Assembly (NCBI RefSeq): GCF_000744815.1
Contig: NZ_JQMQ01000005.1
Location: forward strand, 4,979,801 to 5,043,800
DNA length: 64,000 nucleotides
Reading direction: 5' to 3'
Origin: Phaeacidiphilus oryzae TH49
Lineage (GTDB): Bacteria > Actinomycetota > Actinomycetes > Streptomycetales > Streptomycetaceae
Position 1 is the first letter of the stretch, and every line of letters starts with the position of its first letter. The notes beneath the pieces are model-generated. The model did not search any database. It had not been told where the DNA came from and saw only the letters and a list, made by a program, of their open reading frames with translations. Below, one piece after another: positions 9,968 to 19,486 of the stretch. The position numbers and the translations under genes are program-made.

Positions 9968-10963
9968 TTATCCCGCCACCTCCGCCTGCGAGCGGAACGC
10001 CTTGGTGGTCGAGATCGCCTCCTCGATCGTCACCGTCTTGTCCGGGTTGGCGAGGATCATCGCGCCGTTGGTGCTGGCGTCCGCCCAGGAGCAGGCGGCC
10101 ATCTTGCTGCCCTGGTAGTCCACGAGCTCGCAGCGCATCTTCCCGCCGAGCGGCCCGGGGTCGGGGTTCGTCACCTTGGTGAAGGTGGCCCCGTCCGTCT
10201 TGAAGAGCGCCTTGGCGAACCGCTGGTCCTGGGTGGCCGAGCCGCCGTAGGAGCCCTGGAACTGCAGCAGCCCGGTGGAGAAGTCCGCCTTCGAGTAGGC
10301 GGAGCTCACCGTCGTCGAGCCCGGGGTGACCAGCGTCTTGGCCGCGTCGGTGGTGGCCGAGGTCTTCTTGCCCGGCATCCCCCGGAAGCTCGCCGGCAGC
10401 ACCAGCTTGTGCGGACCGGAGTCGCCCGCGCTCCCGCTCCCGCCGAAGGCCAGCAGCGCGGCCGTCCCCCCTCCGCCGAGGACGACCACCGCCGCGGCCA
10501 CGATCAGGCCTGTCTTCAGCCCCCGCCGGTCCGCGCCCGCCGGGGGAGTGGGCGCGCCCGGCTGGTAGCCCTGCTGCGGATACCCGGGCTGCTGGTACCC
10601 GGGCTGCTGGTACCCGGGCTGCTGCGGGACCTGCTGGTAGTTCGGGTACGGCGGCTGCTGCGCCGGCGGCTGCTGCGGCTGCCCGTACGCGGGGGCCTGC
10701 GGCTGCTGCGGATAGCCGTACTGGCCCGGCTGCTGCTGCGGCGCCTGCGGGTACCCGTACGGACCCTGCTGCGCCGGCCGGCCGTAGGCGGGCGGCTGCT
10801 GCTGGGGCTGCCCGTACGGCTGCGACGGCTGCGGCTGCCCGTACGGCTGCGACGGCTGGCCCGGCTGCTGCTGGGGCCATTGCGGCGGCTGTGACGGAGG
10901 TTGCTGCGGCTGCCCGTACGGCTGCTGGGGCTGACCGTAAGGGCCCTGTCGAGGGGTCGTCAT
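9968..10963 (-). CDS. single-pass membrane protein with Gln/Pro/Tyr-rich tail
   Basis: Unrecognised 331-residue protein. The first ~145 residues are built of YGQPQQ- and GYQQP-type repeats and should be disordered in the cytoplasm. One membrane helix follows at about 151-173, then a 155-residue external domain containing a cysteine pair (MRCELVD and AACSWAD). It shares layout and leader with the neighbouring 9060-9875 gene. It is divergent from valS, whose start is 110 bp away. Such tails are common in Streptomyces membrane proteins of unknown role; no catalytic motif is seen. Confidence 0.75.
   Translation of the reverse strand: MTTPRQGPYGQPQQPYGQPQQPPSQPPQWPQQQPGQPSQPYGQPQPSQPYGQPQQQPPAYGRPAQQGPYGYPQAPQQQPGQYGYPQQPQAPAYGQPQQPPAQQPPYPNYQQVPQQPGYQQPGYQQPGYPQQGYQPGAPTPPAGADRRGLKTGLIVAAAVVVLGGGGTAALLAFGGSGSAGDSGPHKLVLPASFRGMPGKKTSATTDAAKTLVTPGSTTVSSAYSKADFSTGLLQFQGSYGGSATQDQRFAKALFKTDGATFTKVTNPDPGPLGGKMRCELVDYQGSKMAACSWADASTNGAMILANPDKTVTIEEAISTTKAFRSQAEVAG
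10581..10624 (-). repeat. 15-bp tandem repeat in the Gln/Pro-rich gene
   Basis: Three near-perfect copies of the 15-bp unit GGGCTGCTGGTACCC encode consecutive PGYQQ units on the minus strand. This is a likely slippage site that changes tail length without breaking the frame. Confidence 0.7.
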
Positions 10964-11038
10964 GACTGCACATCAGATCACTGTCCGTACGGTCGTGAGG
11001 ATGTCTTCGCCGCTCCCCTCCGCAACCGAAAGCCGTTC

Positions 11039-11066
11039 GTGACCAGCCCCCAGGGGTCAGTAGACT
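11039..11066 (+). promoter_or_regulatory. valS promoter, probably leaderless
   Basis: GTGACC (11039-11044), a 16-bp spacer and TAGACT (11061-11066). The -10 places the transcription start at about 11073, one base before the GTG start codon, so the mRNA is probably leaderless. Confidence 0.6.
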
Positions 11067-11073
11067 CTGCGTC

Positions 11074-13689
11074 GTGACCGACATGACTCAGCGCCCGGAC
11101 ACCCCCGGGACTCCCAGCGCGCCCGAACATCTGCCGACCCAGTACACCCCGGCGGAGGTAGAAGGCCCGCTGTACGAGCGCTGGGTCGAGCGCGGTTACT
11201 TCGAGGCCGACTCCAAGTCCGAGAAGCCGCCGTACACCATCGTCATCCCGCCGCCGAACGTCACCGGCAGCCTCCACCTCGGCCACGCCTTCCAGCACAC
11301 GCTGATGGACGCCCTCACCCGCCGCAAGCGGATGCAGGGCTACGAGGCGCTGTGGCTGCCCGGCATGGACCACGCCGGCATCGCCACCCAGAACAAGGTC
11401 GAGCAGCAGCTCGCCGAGGAGGGCAAGTCCCGCTACGACCTCGGCCGGGAGGCCTTCGTCGACCGGGTCTGGCAGTGGAAGGCCGAGTACGGCGGGAAGA
11501 TCCTCGGCCAGATGCGCCGCCTCGGCGACGGCGTGGACTGGACCCGCGAGCGCTTCACCATGGACGAGGGCCTCTCCCGGGCCGTCCAGACCATCTTCAA
11601 GAAGCTCTACGACGACGGCCTGATCTACCGCGCCGAGCGCATCATCAACTGGTGCCCGCGCTGCCTCACCGCCCTCTCCGACATCGAGGTGGAGCACGAG
11701 GACCGGGACGGCGAGCTGGTCTCCATCCGCTACGGCGAGGGCGACGAGACCCTCGTCGTCGCGACCACCCGGGCCGAGACGATGCTCGGCGACACCGCGG
11801 TGGCCGTCCACCCGGAGGACGAGCGCTACGCCCATCTGATCGGCCGCCGGATCAAGCTGCCGCTCACCGACCGCACCATCCCGGTGGTCGCGGACTCCCA
11901 CGTCGACCCCGAGTTCGGCACCGGCGCGGTCAAGGTGACCCCGGCCCACGACCCGAACGACTTCGAGATCGGCCGCCGGCACGACCTGCCGTCGCTCACC
12001 GTGATGGACGAGCACGCCCGGATCACCGTCCCCGGCCCGTTCGAGGGCCTGGACCGCTTCGAGGCGCGGGACGCCGTCGTCGGCGCGCTGCGCGAGCAGG
12101 GCCGGATCGTCGCCGAGAAGCGCCCGTACGTCCACTCCGTCGGCCACTGCTCGCGCTGCCACACGGTGGTCGAGCCGCGGCTGTCCATGCAGTGGTGGGT
12201 CAAGGTGGCGCCGCTGGCGAAGGCCGCCGGGGACGCCGTGCGGGACGGCCGGGTGTCGATCCACCCGAAGGAGATGTCGAAGCGCTACTTCGACTGGGTC
12301 GACAACATGCACGACTGGTGCATCTCGCGCCAGCTGTGGTGGGGCCACCGGATCCCGGTCTGGTACGGCCCGGCCGGCGAGGTCGTCTGCGTCGGCCCGG
12401 ACGAGGAGGCGCCCGGCACCGAGGCCGAGGGCTGGACCCAGGACTCCGACGTGCTGGACACCTGGTTCTCCTCCGGCCTGTGGCCGTTCTCCACCCTCGG
12501 CTGGCCGGAGCGGACCCCCGACCTGGAGAAGTTCTACTCCACCGACGTCCTCCTCACCGGCCACGACATCATCTTCTTCTGGGTGGCCCGGATGATGATG
12601 TTCGGCCTGTACGCGATGGACGGCGAGGCGCCGTTCCACACCATCGCGCTGACCGGCCTGGTCCGGGACGAGCACGGCAAGAAGATGTCCAAGTCCTTCG
12701 GCAACGTCGTGGACCCGCTGGACTGGATGGACAAGTACGGCTCGGACGCCCTCCGCTTCACCCTGGCCCGCGGCGCCAACCCGGGCACGGACGTGCCGAT
12801 CGGCGAGGACTGGGTCCAGGGCTCGCGGAACTTCTGCAACAAGGTCTGGAACGCGACCCGCTTCGCGCTGATGAACGGCGCGACGGTGGAGGGCCCGCTG
12901 CCGCCGGTCGAGGAGATGTCGGCGGCGGACCGCTGGATCCTCTCCCGCCTCAACTCGGTGGTCGCCGAGGCCGACGCCTACTACGAGGACTACCAGTTCG
13001 CGAAGCTCAGCGACGCGCTGTTCCACTTCGCCTGGGACGAGGTCTTCGACTGGTACGTCGAGCTGTCGAAGACGACGCTGTCGCCGCGGGTGCTGGGCGA
13101 GGTCCTGGACGTCACCCTCCGCCTCCTCCACCCGATCGTCCCGTTCGTGACGGAGACCCTCTGGACGGCGCTGACCGGCCGGGAGTCCATCGTGGTCGCG
13201 GACTGGCCGGCCGACAGCGGCTTCCGTGACACCGCGGCCGAGCAGGAGATCACCCTGCTCCAGCAGGTCGTCACCGAGGTCCGCCGGTTCCGCGCCGACC
13301 AGGGCCTGAAGCCCGGCCAGAAGGTCCCGGCCCGGCTGGACCTGATGGGCACCCGCCTCGCCCCGCACGAGCCGGCGCTGCGCTCGCTGCTGCGCCTCCA
13401 GCCGGAGGGCGAGGGCTTCCACCCGACGGCGTCGCTGCCGGTGGCGGGCGCGACGGTGGCGCTCGACCTCTCCGGCGCGATCGACGTCGCGGCGGAGCGC
13501 AAGCGTCTGCAGAAGGACCTGGCGGCCGCCGAGAAGGAGAAGGCCCAGGCCGAGAGGAAGCTCGGCAACGAGGGCTTTCTGGCGAAGGCCCCGGAGAACG
13601 TCGTGGCCGGTATCCGTACGCGGCACGCGGCGGCCGAGGAGGACATCGCCCGCATCACCCGCCAGCTGGAGACCCTGCCGCAGGCGTGA
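11074..13689 (+). CDS. valS: valyl-tRNA synthetase
   Basis: Charges tRNA-Val; class Ia synthetase with editing domain. 871 residues. The HIGH-type motif is HLGHA at 68-72 in the context [15 protein letters not shown], and KMSKS lies at 537-541 followed by FGN. The tRNA contacts [20 protein letters not shown] and DWPAD, and a C-terminal coiled coil ([18 protein letters not shown]) typical of ValS, are all present. GTG at 11074 sits where the predicted transcript begins; an ATG three codons on is the alternative. No T-box is visible, consistent with a leaderless mRNA. Confidence 0.98.
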   Translation: MTDMTQRPDTPGTPSAPEHLPTQYTPAEVEGPLYERWVERGYFEADSKSEKPPYTIVIPPPNVTGSLHLGHAFQHTLMDALTRRKRMQGYEALWLPGMDHAGIATQNKVEQQLAEEGKSRYDLGREAFVDRVWQWKAEYGGKILGQMRRLGDGVDWTRERFTMDEGLSRAVQTIFKKLYDDGLIYRAERIINWCPRCLTALSDIEVEHEDRDGELVSIRYGEGDETLVVATTRAETMLGDTAVAVHPEDERYAHLIGRRIKLPLTDRTIPVVADSHVDPEFGTGAVKVTPAHDPNDFEIGRRHDLPSLTVMDEHARITVPGPFEGLDRFEARDAVVGALREQGRIVAEKRPYVHSVGHCSRCHTVVEPRLSMQWWVKVAPLAKAAGDAVRDGRVSIHPKEMSKRYFDWVDNMHDWCISRQLWWGHRIPVWYGPAGEVVCVGPDEEAPGTEAEGWTQDSDVLDTWFSSGLWPFSTLGWPERTPDLEKFYSTDVLLTGHDIIFFWVARMMMFGLYAMDGEAPFHTIALTGLVRDEHGKKMSKSFGNVVDPLDWMDKYGSDALRFTLARGANPGTDVPIGEDWVQGSRNFCNKVWNATRFALMNGATVEGPLPPVEEMSAADRWILSRLNSVVAEADAYYEDYQFAKLSDALFHFAWDEVFDWYVELSKTTLSPRVLGEVLDVTLRLLHPIVPFVTETLWTALTGRESIVVADWPADSGFRDTAAEQEITLLQQVVTEVRRFRADQGLKPGQKVPARLDLMGTRLAPHEPALRSLLRLQPEGEGFHPTASLPVAGATVALDLSGAIDVAAERKRLQKDLAAAEKEKAQAERKLGNEGFLAKAPENVVAGIRTRHAAAEEDIARITRQLETLPQA

Positions 13690-13702
13690 GCCGGCGGCCG
13701 GC

Positions 13703-13731
13703 CGGCGGCCGAGCCCGGCGCTCGGCCGCCG
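13703..13731. terminator. bidirectional terminator between valS and amidase gene
   Basis: A perfect 12-bp stem (13703-13714 with 13720-13731) with loop CCGGC lies between two convergent genes, 13 nt past the valS stop and 18 nt past the amidase stop. Confidence 0.75.
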
Positions 13732-13749
13732 TCACCGCGCCCACGGTGA

Positions 13750-15183
13750 TCAGAACGCCGGCCGCCGCTCGCCGTGCCGGGTCGCGGACTCGTAGGCGGC
13801 GCCGGCGCGCAGGACGCGGTCCTCGCGCCGGGGGGCGGCGACGATCTGGATGCCGACCGGCAGGCCGCCCTCGGTGAATCCGGCGGGGACGGAGAGGGCG
13901 GGCACGCCCATCGCGGTGACGAGGTAGGCGGACCGCATCCAGTCCAGATAGGTCTCCATCGCGGTTCCGCGGATCTCCCGCGGGTACTCCAGCTCGCCGT
14001 CGAAGGGGGCGACCTGGCTGACCGGCGCGAGCAGCAGGTCGTACGCGGAGAAGAACTCCACCCCCCGCAGGTGGGTGCGGCCGAGCGCGGCGCGCGCCCG
14101 GCCGACCTCGGGGCCGCTGAGCTTCAGCCCCTCCTCGACGTTCCAGATCAGGCTGGGCTTGAAGAGCTCGCGGTGGCGCTCGACCAGCTCGCTCATGGCG
14201 TCCGCGAAGGTGTGGGCGCGCAGCGTGCGGAAGGCGTACTCGGCCTCGGAGAGGTCGGGGGCGGCGGTCTCGACCCGGGCGCCCAGCTCCTCGAAGACCC
14301 GCAGCTGCGGTTCGAGGACGGCGAGCACCTCGGGGGCGACGGGGAGGCCCTGCCCGAGGTCGGGGCTCCAGGCGATCCGCAGCCCGGAGAGCGCGCCCGG
14401 CTCCGACGCGCCGGCCAGCAGCGCCGGCCGGCGGAAGGTCTCCCCGGGGGTCTCCAGGGCGGCCGGGCAGCGCGGGTCGGGTCCGGCCAGCACCGACAGC
14501 AGCAGCGCCACGTCGGCGACGGTGCGTGCCAGCGGCCCGGCCGTGCCGAGGGTCTCCCACAGCTGGGTCTGCGGGTGGGCGGGGACCCGGCCGGGGGTGG
14601 GGCGGAGCCCGACGACGTTGTTGAAGGAGGCGGGGTTGCGCAGTGAGCCGCCCATGTCGCTGCCGTCGGCGAGCGGGACGAACCCGCAGGCCAGCGAGAC
14701 CGCCGCGCCGCCGGAGCTGCCGCCGGCCGAGCGCGAGCGGTCGTAGGGGTTGCGGGTGCGGCCGAAGACCGAGTTGAAGGTGTGCGAACCGGCCGCGAAC
14801 TCCGGCACGTTGGTCTTGCCGATGACGATCGCCCCGGCCGCCCGCATCCGCGCGACCAGCAGTTCGTCCTCCTCGGGCACGTGGTCGGCGTAGATCCGGG
14901 AGCCGTGGGTGGTGCGCATCCCCTTGGTGAGGTGGGTGTCCTTGACGGCGACCGGCAGGCCGTGGAGGGGGCCGAGCGCCTCGCCGGCCCGGACCGCCCG
15001 GTCCGCGCGGCCGGCGGCGGTCAGCGCGCCCTCGGCGTCGAGGGTGACGACGGCGTTGACGGTCTCGTTGTGGGCGGCGATCCGGTCGAGGTGCGCCTGG
15101 ACGACCTCGCGGGAGGAGACCTCGCCGCTGCGGATCAGTCCGGCCAGCCGGGTCGCGTCGGTGTAGTGGAGTTCGCTGCTCAT
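13750..15183 (-). CDS. amidase (amidase-signature family)
   Basis: Hydrolyses an amide substrate that cannot be specified. 477 residues with the amidase-signature fold: catalytic lysine in GLPVAVKDTH, the Gly/Ser-rich SAGGSSGGAA carrying the cis-serine, and the nucleophile serine in SDMGGSLRNPA, the complete Ser-Ser-Lys set. The ATG at 15183 (MSSELHYTD) is preferred; an in-frame extension to 15240 would cover the predicted promoter and 5' leader. A promoter with an overlapping inverted repeat lies just upstream, and a double-headed Lrp/AsnC regulator is the next gene upstream on the same strand, so it may be the local regulator. It lacks GatA-specific context, so it is unlikely to be glutamyl-tRNA amidotransferase. 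Confidence 0.92.
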   Translation of the reverse strand: MSSELHYTDATRLAGLIRSGEVSSREVVQAHLDRIAAHNETVNAVVTLDAEGALTAAGRADRAVRAGEALGPLHGLPVAVKDTHLTKGMRTTHGSRIYADHVPEEDELLVARMRAAGAIVIGKTNVPEFAAGSHTFNSVFGRTRNPYDRSRSAGGSSGGAAVSLACGFVPLADGSDMGGSLRNPASFNNVVGLRPTPGRVPAHPQTQLWETLGTAGPLARTVADVALLLSVLAGPDPRCPAALETPGETFRRPALLAGASEPGALSGLRIAWSPDLGQGLPVAPEVLAVLEPQLRVFEELGARVETAAPDLSEAEYAFRTLRAHTFADAMSELVERHRELFKPSLIWNVEEGLKLSGPEVGRARAALGRTHLRGVEFFSAYDLLLAPVSQVAPFDGELEYPREIRGTAMETYLDWMRSAYLVTAMGVPALSVPAGFTEGGLPVGIQIVAAPRREDRVLRAGAAYESATRHGERRPAF

Positions 15184-15240
15184 AGCCGTCCCGTGGTGCC
15201 GTGCCGAGAATGCGCTGCCTGCCGCTGAGATGCGGCTCAC

Positions 15241-15269
15241 ATCCTGATCGCAATGACGGATACCGTCAA
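15241..15269 (-). promoter_or_regulatory. amidase promoter with overlapping inverted repeat
   Basis: On the minus strand TTGACG (15264-15269) and CAGGAT (15241-15246) are separated by exactly 17 bp, a good vegetative promoter. The inverted repeat TGACGG-ATA-CCGTCA at 15254-15268 overlaps the -35 element, a natural operator position, plausibly for the adjacent Lrp/AsnC protein. Confidence 0.65.
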
Positions 15270-15320
15270 TGCGTCCGGGGCTATGAACTTTTCAGTCGAT
15301 GGCTTCGAGCAGGTGACGGA

Positions 15321-16349
15321 TCAAGAACGCAGAGCCGCCACGACCACATCGTCCGCCCGGCCGTCGCCCGGCCCGTCCGTCAGCCGCCGCATCAGCCGGG
15401 TCGGCGTCGCGCTCCGCTTCAGCGCCTCCACCAGCAGATGCGACTGCACCGCCTCGGCCCGCCGCACCCACGGGGAGTCGGTCAGATACGCGTGGAGCGC
15501 CTGCTTCGACGGCTGGGCGACGTGCACCAGCAGCTGGTACTCGCCCATCACCGTCGCCGCGTACCGCACCAGCGGGGAGTCCAGCAGGAGCTCCCCGACC
15601 TCCTCCACGTCCCCGGGCCGGGTGCGGATCCACAGCATGGCCTCCACCGGCAGCCCCAGCAGCGCCGGCTCCACCGAGGCCCGCAGCACCACCGCCCCCG
15701 TCCGGGTCAGGGCCTCGACCTTCCGCCGGGCGGTGGCCTCGGAGACGCCGGCGATCGCCGCCAGCTCCTCGTGGGTGCGCCGGCCGTCCTCCGCCAGCGC
15801 CCGCAGGATCGCCGACTCCTCCGAGCTGAGCTCGATCTGAGGCGGCGTCACCGGCCCGGTGGCGTCCGAGCGCGCGGAGGGTGAGGCGTCCCGCTCCAGC
15901 GCCGCCACCTCGTCGGGGGAGAGGATCCCGGGCCGCCACTCGTGCACCGTGCGGAAGTACCGCAGCACCGGCGTGACATGCCGGCTGACCAGCCCCGGGA
16001 GCCGGGGCACCTCGTCCAGCATGAACTCCGGCAGCCGCTCCGGCGGGCACTGCACCTCGGCGACGCAGTCCGACTCCCCGGCCAGGATGTAGCCGAAGAC
16101 GGTGTCCGGCCAGCGCGCGGCCGCCAGCGCGGTCTCCCGGACGGTCCCCGGACGGCAGTTGAGCCGCACGATGACGCACTCCCCGCTGGACCACAGCCCG
16201 GTGACGGTGACCGCCCCGGACTCGATCAGCCGGGACCCGCGGCGGGCCACCGTCCGGTCGTTCTCACCGAGCGCGGAGGCGATCCGCCGCCAGCTGGCCC
16301 GGCCGTCGATCTGCAGCGCGGCGATGATCCGCCGGTCCAGCGCGTCCAC
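15321..16349 (-). CDS. double-module Lrp/AsnC-family regulator
   Basis: DNA-binding regulator of 342 residues made of two complete AsnC modules. Module 1 has a helix-turn-helix at about 1-50 (LDRRIIAALQIDGRASWRRIA) and a ligand-binding half to about 145. After a linker, module 2 repeats the HTH (about 175-220, SSEESAILRALAEDG) and a second ligand-binding half. Single-module family members are about 150 residues, so this is a tandem fusion, known in actinobacteria. The start is GTG. The gene lies between the mannosyltransferase gene (58 bp) and the amidase gene (137 bp), all on the same strand. Ligand unknown; amino acids are usual for the family. Confidence 0.9.
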   Translation of the reverse strand: MDALDRRIIAALQIDGRASWRRIASALGENDRTVARRGSRLIESGAVTVTGLWSSGECVIVRLNCRPGTVRETALAAARWPDTVFGYILAGESDCVAEVQCPPERLPEFMLDEVPRLPGLVSRHVTPVLRYFRTVHEWRPGILSPDEVAALERDASPSARSDATGPVTPPQIELSSEESAILRALAEDGRRTHEELAAIAGVSEATARRKVEALTRTGAVVLRASVEPALLGLPVEAMLWIRTRPGDVEEVGELLLDSPLVRYAATVMGEYQLLVHVAQPSKQALHAYLTDSPWVRRAEAVQSHLLVEALKRSATPTRLMRRLTDGPGDGRADDVVVAALRS

Positions 16350-16407
16350 GGGACCCCCGTCGTGTCGTCGGAAAGGGACCCCTCGGATCCAACACCCGCG
16401 GCCGCCC

Positions 16408-17973
16408 TCAGATCCAGGTGGTCCACCACATCCTGGCCCGCCAGGCGGTCATCGAGATCTGCTCGGCGGTGTAGATGGGATAGAAGTAGGCGAAGCACCC
16501 CATGATCGCCAGCACCAGGACGCCCGCGCAGACCGCGCCGACGCGCCGCCGCTGCACGGTCGCCCGGGCCGGCCCGAGGATCGCCCCCGCCATCCCGGCC
16601 ACCGCCAGGCACAGGTACGGGGCGATCACCACCATGTAGAAGGAGAAGACCGTCCGGTCCTGGTAGTCGAGCCAGGGCAGCCAGCCGAAGGCCACCGCGC
16701 ACAGGATGGCGCCGAACCGCCAGTCCCGGCGGAAGGCCCACCGCCACAGGGCGTAGAGGAGGGCGGCGCAGGCCGTCCACCACAGCAGCGGGGTGCCCAG
16801 CGCCAGGATGTCCTGGGTGCAGCCGCCGCTCGCCGTGCAGCCGTGCTGCCCGAAGTTGACGGTGTGCCAGTACATCGAGACCGGTCGGGCCATCACCAGC
16901 CAGCTCCACGGATTGGACTGGTAGGTGTGGGGGGTGGTGAGGGTGGTGTTGAAGTCCCACATCTGCGCCTGGTAGTGCCACCAGCTGCGCAGGGTCGGGC
17001 CGAGCCCGCCGCCCGCCGCCCAGTGCCGGTCCCAGCCGCCGCCGCTGGTGAACCAGCCGGTCCAGGAGGCGACGTAGAGCACCGCGGGCAGCACCACCAG
17101 TGCGCCGAGAGCCGGGACGGCGTCCCGCAGCAGCATGGTGGTGTACGGCCGCCGGTCGCCGTACCGCCGCCGGGCGCCGGCGTCCCACAGGACGGTGAGC
17201 AGCCCGAAGCCGGCCACGAAGTAGGCGCCGTTCCACTTGGTGGCGCAGGCGCAGCCGAGCGCGACCCCGGCGGCGATCCGCCATGGGCGCCAGCCCCGCC
17301 CGAGCCCCGCGGCCAGCCGCTCCCGGGACTTGTCCCGGTCGATCAGCAGGCAGCCGAAGGCGGCCAGCACCCAGAACGTCAGCACCCCGTCCAGCAGCGA
17401 GACCCGGCTGAGCACCAGCGACAGGCCGTCGCAGGCGAGCAGCAGTCCGGCGGTGCAGCCCAGCAGCGTCGAGCCGAAGAGCCGCCGGCCGATCCGGGAG
17501 ACCATCAGCACGCAGGCGGTGCCGAGGAGGGCGGTCATGAACCGCCAGCCGAACGGGCTCAGCCCGAAGACCGCCTCGCCGATCGAGATCACCCATTTGC
17601 CCAGCGGGGGATGGGCGATGAACTCGGCGGCCGAGCCGAGCGGGATGTGCTGCGGGTGCGCCAGGATCTGCTTGTTGGCGCTGTCCGGCCAGGTCCCCTC
17701 GTAGGCCTGCTTCAGCAGCGACCAGGCGTCCTTGGGGTAGTAGGTCTCGTCGAAGACGAAGTCGTGGGGGTGGCCGAGCGAGACGAACCGCAGCGCGCCC
17801 GCGAAGAGCGCGACCAGGACCGGCCCGAGCCAGCCCGCGTTGCGGGAGGCCCAGAGGAGCAGCGGCCCCCGGCTCCAGGTGACCGTCCGGCCGGAGGCGT
17901 GCCGCCCCTGCCCGACCGCCGCGGCGTCGGCCGTGCCGTCATCGGAATCGGCGTCCTTGGCGGCAACCGTCAT
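16408..17973 (-). CDS. polyprenyl-phosphate-mannose protein mannosyltransferase (PMT family)
   Basis: Integral membrane glycosyltransferase that transfers mannose from a polyprenyl phosphate to Ser/Thr of exported proteins. 521 residues with about ten hydrophobic helices and the PMT hallmark Asp75-Glu76 in HDFVFDETYYPKDAW after the first membrane segment. Other family features: HPPLGKW, a long external loop before SWTGWF, and YHTVNFGQ-like segments. ATG at 17973 follows GGGAGCAGGGG; the very long upstream frame is antisense to folC and is not real. It is divergent from folC. The next genes on the same strand are the double AsnC regulator and the amidase; no functional link is obvious. Confidence 0.92.
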   Translation of the reverse strand: MTVAAKDADSDDGTADAAAVGQGRHASGRTVTWSRGPLLLWASRNAGWLGPVLVALFAGALRFVSLGHPHDFVFDETYYPKDAWSLLKQAYEGTWPDSANKQILAHPQHIPLGSAAEFIAHPPLGKWVISIGEAVFGLSPFGWRFMTALLGTACVLMVSRIGRRLFGSTLLGCTAGLLLACDGLSLVLSRVSLLDGVLTFWVLAAFGCLLIDRDKSRERLAAGLGRGWRPWRIAAGVALGCACATKWNGAYFVAGFGLLTVLWDAGARRRYGDRRPYTTMLLRDAVPALGALVVLPAVLYVASWTGWFTSGGGWDRHWAAGGGLGPTLRSWWHYQAQMWDFNTTLTTPHTYQSNPWSWLVMARPVSMYWHTVNFGQHGCTASGGCTQDILALGTPLLWWTACAALLYALWRWAFRRDWRFGAILCAVAFGWLPWLDYQDRTVFSFYMVVIAPYLCLAVAGMAGAILGPARATVQRRRVGAVCAGVLVLAIMGCFAYFYPIYTAEQISMTAWRARMWWTTWI

Positions 17974-18119
17974 CCCCTGCTCCCGTTCGCCTTCCCCGGC
18001 AGTTCCCCGGTCGTCCGGTGGTCCCGGCCCCCGTACGGGGCCGGATGTTCCCGCACGCCCGTGCATCGTAGTGGCGCCGTCTGTGCGCGGGCCTGTGCTG
18101 GAGACCGACTGTCGCTCAT

Positions 18120-18125
18120 TAGACT
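18120..18125 (+). promoter_or_regulatory. folC -10 element, probable leaderless start
   Basis: TAGACT, the same hexamer as at valS, is 7 nt before the folC GTG, so transcription should start within a base or two of it. A weak CTGGAG-like -35 lies at 18098-18103. Confidence 0.55.
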
Positions 18126-18132
18126 GTGCCGG

Positions 18133-19479
18133 GTGACGGACGCACGACTGCAACAGGTAGAGGCCGAGCTGGCCACCCGGTGGCCGGAGAACAAGATCGA
18201 GCCCTCGCTCGACCGCATCTCCGCCCTCATGGACATCCTGGGGCAGCCGCAGCGCTCGTACCCGGCGATCCACATCACCGGTACGAACGGAAAGACCACC
18301 ACCGCCCGAATGGTCGAGCGGCTGCTGCTGGAGCTCCAGTTCCGCACCGGCCGGCTGACCTCCCCGCATGTGGAGTCGGTCACCGAACGGATCTCGCTGG
18401 ACGGCGAGCCGATCTCGGCCGAGCGGTTCGCCGACACGTACCGGGACATCGAGCCCTACGTGAAGATGGTCGACCAGGCCCAGCCGGTTCCCATGTCCTA
18501 CTTCGAGGTGCTGGCCGGGATGGGCTACGCGGCCTTCGCCGACGCGCCGGTGGACGTGGCCGTGGTCGAGGTCGGCATGGGCGGTTCCTGGGACGCCACC
18601 AACGTGATCGACGCGCAGGTCGCGGTGATCACCCCGATCTCCCTGGACCACACCGACAAGCTGGGCAAGACGCCGGGCGAGATCGCGGTGGAGAAGTCCG
18701 GGATCATCAAGCCGGGCTCGATCGCCGTCGTCGCCCAGCAGCCGCTGGACGCCGCCGAGACGATTCTGCGCCGGGCCGTCGAGGTCGAGGCGGTGGTCGC
18801 CCGGGAGGGGATGGAGTTCGGGGTGGTCCGGCGGGACGTCGCGGTCGGCGGCCAGCTGGTCACCCTGCGCGGCCTCTCCGGCACCGACTACGAGGACGTC
18901 TTCCTTCCCCTGCACGGGAAGCACCAGGCGCAGAACGCCGCGGTGGCGCTGGCCGCCGTCGAGGCCTTCTTCGGGGTCGGCGCGGAGGCGCAGGGCCGCT
19001 CGCTGCAGATCGAGGGGGTGCGCAACGCCTTCGCCCGGGTCACCTCGCCCGGCCGGCTCGAAGTGGTCCGGCGCTCGCCGACCATCCTGCTGGACGCCGC
19101 CCACAACCCGGGCGGGGCGGAGGCCACCGCCGAGGCGATCCGGGAGGCCTTCGGCTTCAACCGGCTGATCGGGGTGGTCGGCGCGACCCAGGGCAAGGAC
19201 GTCGCCGGGGTGCTTGCCGCGCTGGAACCGGTGCTGGCCGAGGTCGTCGTCACCCGGAACACCAGCCACCGGGCGATGGACGTGGACGCCCTGGCCGAGG
19301 AGGCCGTCGAGGTCTTCGGCGCCGACCGGGTGCTGGTCGAGCCCAGGCTCGACGACGCGATCGACGCCGCCGTCCAGCTCGCCGAGGAGGAAGGCGACCT
19401 GGGAGGGGCCGGGGTGCTGGTCACCGGCTCCGTGATCACCGTGGGCGAGGCCCGCGTCCTCCTCGGCCGGAAGGACTGA
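18133..19479 (+). CDS. folC: folylpolyglutamate synthase / dihydrofolate synthase
   Basis: Mur-ligase-type ATPase that adds glutamate to dihydropteroate and extends folate polyglutamate tails in the cytoplasm. 448 residues. P-loop ITGTNGKTTTAR at about 48-59; the ligase motif MGGSWDATNV; the C-terminal domain with LDAAHNPGG and GATQGKD. GTG 18133 gives the family start VTDARLQQVEAEL. The frame is open far upstream only because that DNA is antisense to the mannosyltransferase. The DUF4233 gene follows after 7 bp, so the two are cotranscribed. In S. coelicolor I recall valS and folC being neighbours; here a 4.2-kb reverse-strand block lies between them. Confidence 0.96.
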   Translation: MTDARLQQVEAELATRWPENKIEPSLDRISALMDILGQPQRSYPAIHITGTNGKTTTARMVERLLLELQFRTGRLTSPHVESVTERISLDGEPISAERFADTYRDIEPYVKMVDQAQPVPMSYFEVLAGMGYAAFADAPVDVAVVEVGMGGSWDATNVIDAQVAVITPISLDHTDKLGKTPGEIAVEKSGIIKPGSIAVVAQQPLDAAETILRRAVEVEAVVAREGMEFGVVRRDVAVGGQLVTLRGLSGTDYEDVFLPLHGKHQAQNAAVALAAVEAFFGVGAEAQGRSLQIEGVRNAFARVTSPGRLEVVRRSPTILLDAAHNPGGAEATAEAIREAFGFNRLIGVVGATQGKDVAGVLAALEPVLAEVVVTRNTSHRAMDVDALAEEAVEVFGADRVLVEPRLDDAIDAAVQLAEEEGDLGGAGVLVTGSVITVGEARVLLGRKD

Positions 19480-19486
19480 CTCTGCC

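Noticed and set aside
11030-11074. T-box riboswitch before valS
   Set aside because: The predicted transcript starts at the valS start codon and no specifier hairpin or T-box motif is visible.
16102-18132. Long N-terminal extension of FolC
   Set aside because: The extension is Pro/Arg/Gly-rich antisense of the mannosyltransferase, and a leaderless promoter lies right before GTG 18133.
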